This document shows positions 6,080 through 13,797 of a stretch of DNA of 30,433 bases, piece after piece; positions within the stretch are counted from its first letter, which is position 1, and every line of letters begins with the position of its first letter. Both the position numbers and the translations under genes were made by a program. Source of the DNA: a virus. The stretch lies in the IMG/VR virus record IMGVR_UViG_3300031857_012948, positions 1 through 30,433 of that record; one strand, 5' to 3'. The notes beneath the pieces were generated by a model that saw only the letters and a program-made list of their open reading frames with translations, was not told the origin of the DNA and searched no databases.

Positions 6080-7977
6080 AAAAGACCGTAGTTTTCCACA
6101 GTAATCATAGCCGAATCTTTACTGGATTCGGTAAGAATATGAAAAATATTCTCAGGTATCTTTATAGAACTGGGAAATATAACTTAATTGAATTCGCTAA
6201 CACCAGAGAAAAAGAAGCTCCAGAGCTTGAAACTCTACCGTGGAAAGCTGTTGGAACACTACCAGAATCTTCAAAGCTTCAAGAATTTTCCTCTGATCAG
6301 GGTAAACTTAGAACCGCTACCTATGGATTGATGGAGATAGATTCTCTCATCAAAGAGTTCCGACCTGATTTTTATATTGGCATAGAAGACATTTGGGCGT
6401 TGTCACCATTGGTTGAAAAGAAATGGTGGAATAAAAATTGCATGATTTGGACTACTTTAGATTCTTTGCCGCTCTATCAAGATGCGGTGAAAATCATTCC
6501 AAAGGTTAATCATTATTATGCTTGGGCCTCTTTCGCATCAAAAGAGGTTGAGCGTCTAGGTTATCCAGCAGGATCTATTAAAACATTAAGAGGTGCAACT
6601 GAAACATCGTCGTTTTATAGACTGCCAGATGAAGCTAGAAAAGCTTTAAGGTCAGAGTTTAAACTGACAGATGAATTCATTATTGGTTTCGTTTTCAGAA
6701 ATCAATTGAGAAAAAGCGTCCCTAATCTCTTGCAGGGGTTCAAGCTCTTTAAGGAAAAAAATCCAAAATCAAAAGCCAAGTTGCTATTGCACACCCATTG
6801 GTCTGAAGGCTGGGATATTCAAAAACTCATAAAGGACAATGGTTTAAAAAATGAGGATATTTTAACAACGTATTTTTGCAAAAAGTGCAAACAGTTTGAA
6901 ATCAAGCCATTCGAAGGGCAAAAGATCTCTTGCAAATTTTGTGGAGGTAAAGATACCGTAGAAACTACGAATGTAACTAATGGCGTAAGCGAAGCCCAAC
7001 TTAATGAAGTTTATAATTTGATGGACGTTTACTGCCACCCATTCACAAGTGGTGGTCAAGAGATTCCAGTCACTGAAGCGAAGCTAACTGAATTAATTAC
7101 TTTGGTAACAAATTATTCATGCGGAGAAGATTTCTGCACTGAAGAAAGCGGCGGCTTGGCTCTTAATTGGAAACCCTACTACGAACCAGGAACTAATTTC
7201 ATTAAAGCTACAACCTTGCCAGAATCAATTTGCGAAAAGCTGGAAAGAGTTTATAAGATGCCAGCTTCCAAAAGAAAGGATATGGGCAAAACTGCAAGAC
7301 AGTTTGTTCTGGATAATCTATCAGCGGAGGTCATAGGCAAGAAGCTGGAAGAGATTATTGATAATGCCCCAAGCGTTGAATGGAATTATAATTCAGAATT
7401 CCAACAGAGAAACGCTAATTATAATCCACCCGAAATCGAATCAGATACAGACTGGCTCATAAATATATATAAAAACATATTGCTTATGACAGTGGATGCC
7501 AATGATGACGGTGTGAAAGGCTGGCTTGATCAAATTAAAAATGGAAGAACTAGAGATCAAGTGCTTGAGTATTTTAAAAAGGTCGCCATTAAGGAGAATA
7601 ATGAAAACGCTAAAGTTGAATTTTCCGACTTACTTGATAAAGACGACAAAGGTAAAAGAATATTATTTGTGATGCCGCAAAGTGCAGGAGACGTTTTCAT
7701 GTCAACCTCATTGCTGCCATCAATTAAAAAACTTTATCCAGACTATAATATTTATTTTGCCACCAAGCAAGAATATTTCGACATCCTAGACTTTAATCCA
7801 TTTGTCCATAAGAAACTTGTTTTTAATTCTTTCATGGAAAATCTTTTGACTATGGAAGGTCACGCCAATGGAGACGGATATTTCGATATCGCTTACTTAC
7901 CTTACATCGGAACTCAAAAGATATTTGATTATCAACATAACGGCAAGGACGTAATAGAACTTAACACAAGAAACTAA
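6076..7977 (+). CDS. Multidomain glycosyltransferase: GT4 with zinc ribbon, DUF4214-like domain and N-terminal half of GT9
   Basis: A 633-residue chain with several parts. Residues 1-430 look like a GT-B, GT4-family glycosyltransferase: an N-terminal domain (RPDFYIGIEDIW, MIWTTLDSLPLY) and a donor-binding half with GGQEIPVTEAKL (about 326-337), the counterpart of the GT4 E-x(7)-E region. Between them lies CKKC...CKFC (C268, C271, C286, C289), a likely zinc ribbon. Residues 459-503 (WLINIYKNILLMTVDANDDG...GWLDQI) resemble DUF4214, a domain common in surface proteins. Residues 527-633 (KRILFVMPQSAGDVFMSTS) are the N-terminal domain of a GT9 (heptosyltransferase-type) enzyme, which stops abruptly. 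The missing half is encoded by the next ORF. It is cytoplasmic by lack of any signal. Likely role: adding sugars to a virion protein, DNA or host surface glycan; the target is unknown. Confidence 0.72.
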   Translation: MKKTVVFHSNHSRIFTGFGKNMKNILRYLYRTGKYNLIEFANTREKEAPELETLPWKAVGTLPESSKLQEFSSDQGKLRTATYGLMEIDSLIKEFRPDFYIGIEDIWALSPLVEKKWWNKNCMIWTTLDSLPLYQDAVKIIPKVNHYYAWASFASKEVERLGYPAGSIKTLRGATETSSFYRLPDEARKALRSEFKLTDEFIIGFVFRNQLRKSVPNLLQGFKLFKEKNPKSKAKLLLHTHWSEGWDIQKLIKDNGLKNEDILTTYFCKKCKQFEIKPFEGQKISCKFCGGKDTVETTNVTNGVSEAQLNEVYNLMDVYCHPFTSGGQEIPVTEAKLTELITLVTNYSCGEDFCTEESGGLALNWKPYYEPGTNFIKATTLPESICEKLERVYKMPASKRKDMGKTARQFVLDNLSAEVIGKKLEEIIDNAPSVEWNYNSEFQQRNANYNPPEIESDTDWLINIYKNILLMTVDANDDGVKGWLDQIKNGRTRDQVLEYFKKVAIKENNENAKVEFSDLLDKDDKGKRILFVMPQSAGDVFMSTSLLPSIKKLYPDYNIYFATKQEYFDILDFNPFVHKKLVFNSFMENLLTMEGHANGDGYFDIAYLPYIGTQKIFDYQHNGKDVIELNTRN

Positions 7978-7978
7978 A

Positions 7979-9175
7979 ATGCATTTATTAGACAGGTACG
8001 CTCTTTCATGCGGGGTAAAAATAACAAAGCCGTTTATTTTTGAGGCTTATTATCCAATCCCACTGGATAAATACATAGTGTTTCAAACCAGCGGCAAAGG
8101 AAACTCTCGGCAATATGACTATTGGCCTAAAGTCTTTGCTTTTATTAAGGAATACGCTCCTGAATATAAAATCGTTCATGTGGGATTGCCAGAGGATCAA
8201 TCTGTGGCAAATGTAGACTTAGACATAAGAGGCAAGACAAACATCAAACAACTTGCGTTTGTGATTAAAAATTCGTCTCTTTATCTTGGAGTTGATAGCT
8301 TGTCTGCGCATTTTGCTGGATTTTTTGATCGAAAAATGGTAACTCTTTATTCTTACTGCTACGCTCAAAACTGTTATCCAATTTGGGGCAGCGAGGAAAA
8401 CAAATCTTTGATTGAAGTTGATTGGGAGAAACATGGCAAACCATCTTTCTCTTTGAAGGAAAAAGATAAAAAGATAAATACGATCATGCCAGAAGCGATA
8501 GCAAAAGCTGCACTGGATAAGCTAGGAGTTATTAATGACTTAGAAAAAGTAAAAACTCTTTTTATTGGTGACAGTTATCACACTCCAGTTATAGAAATCA
8601 TTCCAAATGGTGGGCCGCTGCCAGCAGTGATCAAAGATAAGATTTGCAATATTAGAATGGATTTATTTTTTAATGAAAAATTCATCCCATCGTTAGCTAC
8701 TGTTTGCTTTTTAAATTTAATTACTGATCAAGAAATTTCTCTTGACATCATCAGCAAGATAAAAACAAAAATCGCTGCGCTCACAATCATCGCTTCAGAC
8801 AAGATTTCCGTTTCTTACCTAGAAGAAATCAAATCTTTGGGTATTAAATTAATTTTAATTGCAGAAGATAATCAAGATTGGGGACGGCTTGCTGAAAAAT
8901 TCTTTGACTTTGGGCTTGACAAAGAAGATTTTTTTGGTAAAAAGGATATAGAAAACTCAGATCAGGTAAATGAAGACTGCATTTTCTCATCAGAAAAAAT
9001 TGTTATTTCGGATGGAAAAATTTACGCTTCAAAACTATCATGGAAAAATGATCAACCAAAGGTTGACAGATATTCAAAAGTAGTTGATCATCCTGACTTC
9101 TGGGAAGAGGCAGAACACTTCTATATTCTTAAAGATGAGCGAAACACCAAAAATCGACAGGCCATCAGTTCGTGA
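7979..9175 (+). CDS. GT9 glycosyltransferase C-terminal half plus unknown domain
   Basis: A 398-residue protein. Residues 1-185 form the donor-binding half of a GT9/heptosyltransferase-type enzyme: KYIVFQTSGKGNSRQYDYWP (family pattern G...R.WP), then YLGVDSLSAHFAGFFDRKMV, equivalent to the ISNDTGPMHIAAA motif. Its opening residues MHLLDRYALSCGV are the usual link between the two GT9 domains, so it directly continues the preceding ORF, which ends one base earlier in another frame (TAA-A-ATG). The two may be translated by reinitiation, joined by +1 frameshifting, or separated by an indel. Residues about 190-398 (LFIGDSYHTPVIEI..., CFLNLITDQEISL...) form an alpha/beta domain I do not recognise. 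The 3' end overlaps the next gene by 41 bases. Confidence 0.7.
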   Translation: MHLLDRYALSCGVKITKPFIFEAYYPIPLDKYIVFQTSGKGNSRQYDYWPKVFAFIKEYAPEYKIVHVGLPEDQSVANVDLDIRGKTNIKQLAFVIKNSSLYLGVDSLSAHFAGFFDRKMVTLYSYCYAQNCYPIWGSEENKSLIEVDWEKHGKPSFSLKEKDKKINTIMPEAIAKAALDKLGVINDLEKVKTLFIGDSYHTPVIEIIPNGGPLPAVIKDKICNIRMDLFFNEKFIPSLATVCFLNLITDQEISLDIISKIKTKIAALTIIASDKISVSYLEEIKSLGIKLILIAEDNQDWGRLAEKFFDFGLDKEDFFGKKDIENSDQVNEDCIFSSEKIVISDGKIYASKLSWKNDQPKVDRYSKVVDHPDFWEEAEHFYILKDERNTKNRQAISS

Positions 9176-9896
9176 TGAACGCGGACTTATCAACAATGTA
9201 AACTACATCTTTAATAAAGATGGTACAGTAAATTGGCGCGCAATGGTCAACCCTACGCACCTTTACCCAAATAAAGATTGGTTCAATCGTAGAAACCAAC
9301 CTGTTCCAGAGACAGGCGATGGTCTTCGCGACGAACAGCTTCTGATTAAGCTGGGGGGAATCAAGGAGGTCGCAAAGCTTCGTGGCTATTCTCGCGTTCA
9401 ATTCCAGTTTCCAAAGCTGGAGCGTGATTATGTCGTAGCTTCATGTTCTATTGATTGGATCAATAATTTCGAAACTAATGTTAATAGCTCAGAAGATGAA
9501 TGGACTACGATTTCGTCTATGGATGTTGCAAATGCAACTTTTGAAAATACAGATGGCTTTGGGCAAAAGTTTCTTGAGACTATTGCGGCAAACCGTTCCT
9601 TTGTTCGCACAGTAAGAAATTATCTTGGAATTCATATCGTTGGTGAAGATGAAATTGCCAAAGGCAATGGAGCCAAAGCCTCCGCTCTAACTGTAGATGG
9701 ATCTGCTGATGTTTCTCCGCAAGGAATTCTTAGCAAAAAATTTGCTGAAACTGGAGGCGAATTCTCAGACTTCAAAAAGTGGCTTCGTGAACTTTGGAAA
9801 GACGAATCTTATCGAAATGAAGATGCAGCCAATTGGAAGTCTTGGTCAGATATCCCTTCGAAAGAAGCTCGCGCACTTCTTAAATTCATTAAATAA
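9135..9896 (+). CDS. Possible Rad52-like single-strand annealing protein (unproven)
   Basis: A 253-residue protein. The central part has a run of strands (VQFQFPKL, YVVASCSIDWI) followed by DVANATFENTDGFG and the helix QKFLETIAANRSFVRTVRNY. A beta-sheet leading into an A..R...R..RN-type helix is the pattern of Rad52/Sak-like phage annealing proteins. A low-complexity linker and a C-terminal helical part (FKKWLRELWKDESYRN) follow, similar in layout to a protein-binding tail. There is no nuclease or ATPase motif. I consider an annealing role possible, not shown; a phage-specific DNA-binding protein is the alternative. ATG 9135 is chosen over 9084 because it halves the overlap with the preceding gene and gives the natural start MSETPK. 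The stop overlaps the next start (TAATG). Confidence 0.5.
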   Translation: MSETPKIDRPSVRDERGLINNVNYIFNKDGTVNWRAMVNPTHLYPNKDWFNRRNQPVPETGDGLRDEQLLIKLGGIKEVAKLRGYSRVQFQFPKLERDYVVASCSIDWINNFETNVNSSEDEWTTISSMDVANATFENTDGFGQKFLETIAANRSFVRTVRNYLGIHIVGEDEIAKGNGAKASALTVDGSADVSPQGILSKKFAETGGEFSDFKKWLRELWKDESYRNEDAANWKSWSDIPSKEARALLKFIK

Positions 9897-10366
9897 TGGT
9901 TAAGAGAATAATGGATATCAAGGAACTCCGCTCCATCTTAACTGAGATGGAGCAGGGTGATCTTCTGCAAAAGGTTCTTAAAAAGCAGCGTCATGTTGCT
10001 GGGGATTGGAACATCGATCATCTGAAAGATCAGATATATCAGATCCTTTTATCTTTCAAGGAAAATGCTGTTGTCTTTGTTCATTTTGAAAATGACAAAC
10101 CTACATCTATTTTTGTAGGTATAATTACCCAAGATTGGGCTTGCGGTAAAATGGGTCTAAATGAAATCATTTGGGTCTCAACTAGCAAGTCAGGCATTGG
10201 AGGCTTCAGAGTAATTGAAGCTGTTGAAAAACATATCGTTGCAAAAGGTATTGACTTTTTGTCGTGCCATTATATGTCTAATGGCGGTGATCCAAGAATC
10301 CAAATGTTTTATATGAACAACGGATTTAGTTTGGATACACTAACTTTTGTTAAGCGTTACAAATAA
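9896..10366 (+). CDS. GNAT-like acetyltransferase
   Basis: A 156-residue protein with the outline of the GNAT acetyl-CoA-dependent N-acetyltransferase fold. Strand VFVHFENDKPTSIFVGIITQ is followed by strand NEIIWVSTSKSGIGGFRVIEAVEKH, a pyrophosphate-loop-like turn and helix. Then come strand FLSCHYM and the final QMFYMNNGFSLDTLTFVKRY, which matches the typical GNAT ending (YxxxGF, then a strand). The canonical Q/RxxGxG/A is only loosely present as SGIGGF. Many tailed phages encode such proteins; their substrates are mostly unknown. The start shares bases with the previous stop (TAATG); ATG 9911 is a second possibility. A 72-base gap with a hairpin separates it from nrdA. Confidence 0.6.
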   Translation: MVKRIMDIKELRSILTEMEQGDLLQKVLKKQRHVAGDWNIDHLKDQIYQILLSFKENAVVFVHFENDKPTSIFVGIITQDWACGKMGLNEIIWVSTSKSGIGGFRVIEAVEKHIVAKGIDFLSCHYMSNGGDPRIQMFYMNNGFSLDTLTFVKRYK

Positions 10367-10399
10367 TTCTAGCCAGAAATTTTCTTTCATGGCTGATTG

Positions 10400-10418
10400 T
10401 GGTTTTCATGTAAAACCA
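10400..10418 (+). promoter_or_regulatory. Small hairpin in the nrdA upstream region
   Basis: TGGTTTT / AAAACCA form a seven-pair stem around a five-base loop in the 72-base gap before nrdA. The downstream sequence is T-rich but has no clean T run directly behind the stem, so it is a weak terminator or a leader structure. Nothing else is recognised in the gap. Confidence 0.3.
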
Positions 10419-10438
10419 TTTACCCTATTTTACTTTTT

Positions 10439-12739
10439 ATGAAAAAATTAATGACAGTAAAGAAGAGAAGCGGAGAAATTGAGAAGTTCGACGCCGATAA
10501 AATCAATAAAGTTCTTGAATGGGCTTGCACTGGCATCAACGATACCTCTTTTGAGGAAGTTGCTATGAATGCAAACCTTTCTTTCTTTGATGGAATCTCA
10601 TCTAGAGATATCCACAACACATTGATTGAAGCTGCTGCTGGATTAATTTCTGAAGAAAAGCCTCAGTATCAATATGTTGCTTCTCGTCTTTTAAATTATC
10701 AATTACGCAAAGAAGTTTGGGGCGGCAAAAATGCCCCCAAGCTTATTGATTTCGTAAAAGATAATATTAAAAATAAAGTTTATGATCCCGCCATTCTTGA
10801 ATGGTATGATGAGCGTGAGTTTCATAAGTTCGATGAATGCCTTCGTCATGATCGTGATTTTATTTTTACATACGCTGGCATTAAGCAGCTTTGTGAAAAG
10901 TATCTAGTTCAGAACAGAACTACCAAGAAGCTATACGAAACCCCGCAATTCGCCTATATGCTTATTGCAATGACCTTGTTCAAGGATTATAAGGGTGATC
11001 GGACTAATTATATCAAGAAGGCTTACAATTATTTTAGCCAACATAAGATTAATCTTCCCACGCCAATCATGGCTGGAGTTAGAACAACTCTAAAGTCTTA
11101 TGCTTCTTGTGCCTTGTTCAGCGTAGATGATTCGTTGGATTCTATCTTCGCTAATAATAGCGCCATTGGTTTTGCTACTGCAAATCGTTATGGCATCGGT
11201 ATTAACGCAAGTCGTCTTCGCGCCGTCAATGCGCCAGTTAAGGGTGGCATGGTTAGTCATACTGGACCAGTTCCATTCCTTAAGATGTTTGAGTCTACCG
11301 TGAAGTCTTGCCATCAGAACGGCATTCGTGGTGGCTCGGCAACAGTGAATATGGCTTGGTTCCATCATGATATTGAAGACATTCTTGTTCTAAAGAATAA
11401 CGCTGGCACTGATGATAACCGAGTTCGTAAGCTTGATTACTGCATTGGGTTTGATCGTACATTTTATGATCGTCTAATTAAAAACGAAAGCATCACTCTT
11501 TTCTCTTATCATGAGGTTCCAGAACTTTGGAATAGCTTTGGTATGCCCGAGTTTAAAGAGCTTTACGAAGCGGCAGAAAAGAATAAGTCTCTCAAGTTTA
11601 AAAAGATAGTAAATGCTCGCGATCTGTTCTTCTTGTTCTCTAAGGAGCGTGTAGAAACTGGCCGCATTTATTTGATGAATGTTGACCATGCAAATTCACA
11701 TGGCTCTTGGAATGCCCAAGTAGATACCAGCAATCTTTGCCTTGAGGTTAATCATCCGCTCAAGCCAATCAAAGATTTGAATGATCCTAATGGAGAAATC
11801 GGCGTTTGTATTTTATCTGCCGTTAATCTTCTTGAAGTAGTTAAGGATGAGATGGAATCTGTATGCGAAATTATTGTTCGTATGCTTGACGCCCTAATCG
11901 ATCATCAAAATTATTTCGTTCCTGCCGCTGCTAATTTTGCCAAGAATCGTCGCAGTCTTGGAGTTGGCGTCAGTAATCTCGCTGGCTATCTTGCTAATAT
12001 TGGAGTTAAGTATACCGATAAGAATGCTGCCAACAAAGCTGCCGCTATCATGGAACTTGTGAGTTATAATCTCATCAAGGCTTCAGTTAAGATGGCTCAA
12101 GAAAAGGGTCCATGCGCTTTGTTCTCTGAAACAAAGTTCTCAAAGGGCGTTCTGCCAATTGACACTTATTGCAAGAATATTGATGAGTTCGTTACTGAAA
12201 AGCTTCATTGCGATTGGGAAGATCTGCGAAAGGAAATCAAAGCTCACGGTATGCGTCACAGCACTTTGACTGCTTTGATGCCTGTCGAATCTAGTTCTGT
12301 AATTCAATCATCAACTAATGGCATTGAGCCTCCACGCTCATTGATTTCTTATAAGCGTTCAAAGGCTGGTGTTATTCCTGTTGTTGTTCCTCATATCAAA
12401 AATAACAAGGATAATTATACTCTTGCATTTGAAATGCCGAACAATCAAGGATATTTAAAAGTAGTTGCTGCTCTTCAAAAGTTTGTTGACATGAGCATTT
12501 CAACTAACCTTTATTACAACGCCACTCGCTATCCAAATAAAATTCCAAGCCAAGGAGAACTTGTTGGAGACTTAATGTTGGCTTATAAGTATGGTATTAA
12601 AAATCTTTACTACACAAATACGTTTGACGGCGACACGCAGACCGCATTACATACGAAACAAGAAGTTAAACAAGAAGTAAAAATCGAAGAACCGCAAGAT
12701 GACACCCAAGGCTGCGCGGGTGGAGCTTGCACCCTATAA
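10439..12739 (+). CDS. nrdA: Ribonucleoside-diphosphate reductase class Ia, large (alpha) subunit
   Basis: Catalytic subunit that reduces ribonucleoside diphosphates to deoxyribonucleotides for phage DNA synthesis. It has 766 residues, the usual NrdA length, with no intein or gap. The N-terminal ATP-cone (VKKRSGEIEKFDADKIN) for allosteric activity control is present. Active-site residues are all visible: C224 (SCALFS) and C457 (GVCILSA) as the redox pair, NLCLE with N432, C434 (thiyl radical) and E436, and Y724-Y725 (NLYYTNT) for radical transfer. The C-terminus carries the CxxxxC relay pair (GCAGGACTL) that is re-reduced by thioredoxin or glutaredoxin. ATG 10439 is preferred over an upstream in-frame ATG because it starts directly before the ATP-cone. 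nrdB follows two bases after the stop. Codon choice (CGT, GGC, C-ending) suggests strong expression. Confidence 0.98.
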   Translation: MKKLMTVKKRSGEIEKFDADKINKVLEWACTGINDTSFEEVAMNANLSFFDGISSRDIHNTLIEAAAGLISEEKPQYQYVASRLLNYQLRKEVWGGKNAPKLIDFVKDNIKNKVYDPAILEWYDEREFHKFDECLRHDRDFIFTYAGIKQLCEKYLVQNRTTKKLYETPQFAYMLIAMTLFKDYKGDRTNYIKKAYNYFSQHKINLPTPIMAGVRTTLKSYASCALFSVDDSLDSIFANNSAIGFATANRYGIGINASRLRAVNAPVKGGMVSHTGPVPFLKMFESTVKSCHQNGIRGGSATVNMAWFHHDIEDILVLKNNAGTDDNRVRKLDYCIGFDRTFYDRLIKNESITLFSYHEVPELWNSFGMPEFKELYEAAEKNKSLKFKKIVNARDLFFLFSKERVETGRIYLMNVDHANSHGSWNAQVDTSNLCLEVNHPLKPIKDLNDPNGEIGVCILSAVNLLEVVKDEMESVCEIIVRMLDALIDHQNYFVPAAANFAKNRRSLGVGVSNLAGYLANIGVKYTDKNAANKAAAIMELVSYNLIKASVKMAQEKGPCALFSETKFSKGVLPIDTYCKNIDEFVTEKLHCDWEDLRKEIKAHGMRHSTLTALMPVESSSVIQSSTNGIEPPRSLISYKRSKAGVIPVVVPHIKNNKDNYTLAFEMPNNQGYLKVVAALQKFVDMSISTNLYYNATRYPNKIPSQGELVGDLMLAYKYGIKNLYYTNTFDGDTQTALHTKQEVKQEVKIEEPQDDTQGCAGGACTL

Positions 12740-12741
12740 AA

Positions 12742-13797
12742 ATGAAAACCGTACTTAACACTGTAAACGTGGACTCACTTAAACAACCGCTCTTCCTTGG
12801 CGAAGACTTGGCGATTCAAAGGTATGATCGCTTAAAGTATCCCAAGTTCTATGATCTTTATGATCAACAGATTAATTTCTTCTGGCGACCACAAGAAGTT
12901 AATCTTACAAAGGATGCGGCTGATTACAAGAACCTTTCTCCAGAAGAGAAGTTTGTTTTCGACAGCAATCTGCGCTTCCAAACTATGACAGATTCAATGC
13001 TATCCCGTAGCATTAACTCTCTTTCTGATTACGTCAGCAATCCAGAACTTGAGATCTGCATGAATGTTTGGTCATTCTTTGAAACTATTCACAGCAATAG
13101 TTATACATATATCTTGCAGAACGTTCATCCTGACGCCACAAAGTTCTTCGACTCTATTTTGGATGATAAGGAGATCGTCAAGAGGGCGCAGTTTATCTCC
13201 AATAAATACGACGCTTTGCTTAATACCAAGAGCAATGATCCAAGGCAGCAAATCTTCGATGCGCTTCTTTCAACCCAGATCACCGAAGGGGTAACCTTTT
13301 ATGTTTCATTCGCTTGCTCATTTTACTTTGGGTATCGCGGAAAGATGGAAGGGAACGCTAAAATTATTAATTTAATTTCGCGTGATGAAAATCTTCACGT
13401 TGCGATCACTCAGAACATCATGAAGATTCTTCGTGATCAGCCAAAGGAAGGCTTCCAAGATATCTTTAAAAAGAATGAAGATCGTATCTATGAAGCTTAT
13501 CGTATGGCCGTAGATGCAGAAAAAGACTGGGCCGATTACTTGTTCTCAAAGGGAAGCTTGATCGGTCTTACTGCTGATTCCCTCAAACATTATGTTGAAT
13601 GGCTTGCTGATAATCGCCTTACTTCAATGGGATACAAGAAGCTTTACAACGCTAAAGGTAATCCTATTGCTGGATGGTTGGACAGCTTCTATGACAGCAA
13701 GAAGATTCAAGTTGCTCCACAAGAGACTGAAATCTCTTCTTATGTAAAAGGCGTAGACAGTAAGATTGACGAATCCGTATTCGATATTAAGTTTTAA
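12742..13797 (+). CDS. nrdB: Ribonucleoside-diphosphate reductase class Ia, small (beta) subunit
   Basis: Di-iron tyrosyl-radical subunit of the reductase, 351 residues. Metal ligands and radical site match E. coli NrdB: D84 (TMTDS), E114 and H117 in ETIHSNSY with the radical tyrosine Y121, then E182 (EGVTFYVSFACSF), E216 and H219 (SRDENLH). MEGNAKIINLISRDE is nearly identical to the enterobacterial/T4 type. The C-terminal tail (DESVFDIKF) is the peptide that docks into NrdA. The start ATG lies two bases after the nrdA stop; a TTG five codons earlier is unlikely. The stop codon overlaps that of the converging tail gene, leaving no space for a terminator between them. Confidence 0.98.
   Translation: MKTVLNTVNVDSLKQPLFLGEDLAIQRYDRLKYPKFYDLYDQQINFFWRPQEVNLTKDAADYKNLSPEEKFVFDSNLRFQTMTDSMLSRSINSLSDYVSNPELEICMNVWSFFETIHSNSYTYILQNVHPDATKFFDSILDDKEIVKRAQFISNKYDALLNTKSNDPRQQIFDALLSTQITEGVTFYVSFACSFYFGYRGKMEGNAKIINLISRDENLHVAITQNIMKILRDQPKEGFQDIFKKNEDRIYEAYRMAVDAEKDWADYLFSKGSLIGLTADSLKHYVEWLADNRLTSMGYKKLYNAKGNPIAGWLDSFYDSKKIQVAPQETEISSYVKGVDSKIDESVFDIKF

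Noticed and set aside
9084-9134. Upstream start of the Rad52-like candidate at 9084
   Set aside because: It would overlap the GT9 gene by 92 bases and its extra residues look like out-of-frame translation of that gene; ATG 9135 is more natural.
10400-10418. Calling the pre-nrdA hairpin a riboswitch or a definite terminator
   Set aside because: The stem is only seven pairs, mostly A-T, without a following T run or any conserved riboswitch core.
10397-10438. Upstream in-frame start of nrdA at 10397
   Set aside because: The added residues (MWFSCKTIYPILLF) are not part of NrdA, and they cover the hairpin gap; the ATP-cone starts at ATG 10439.
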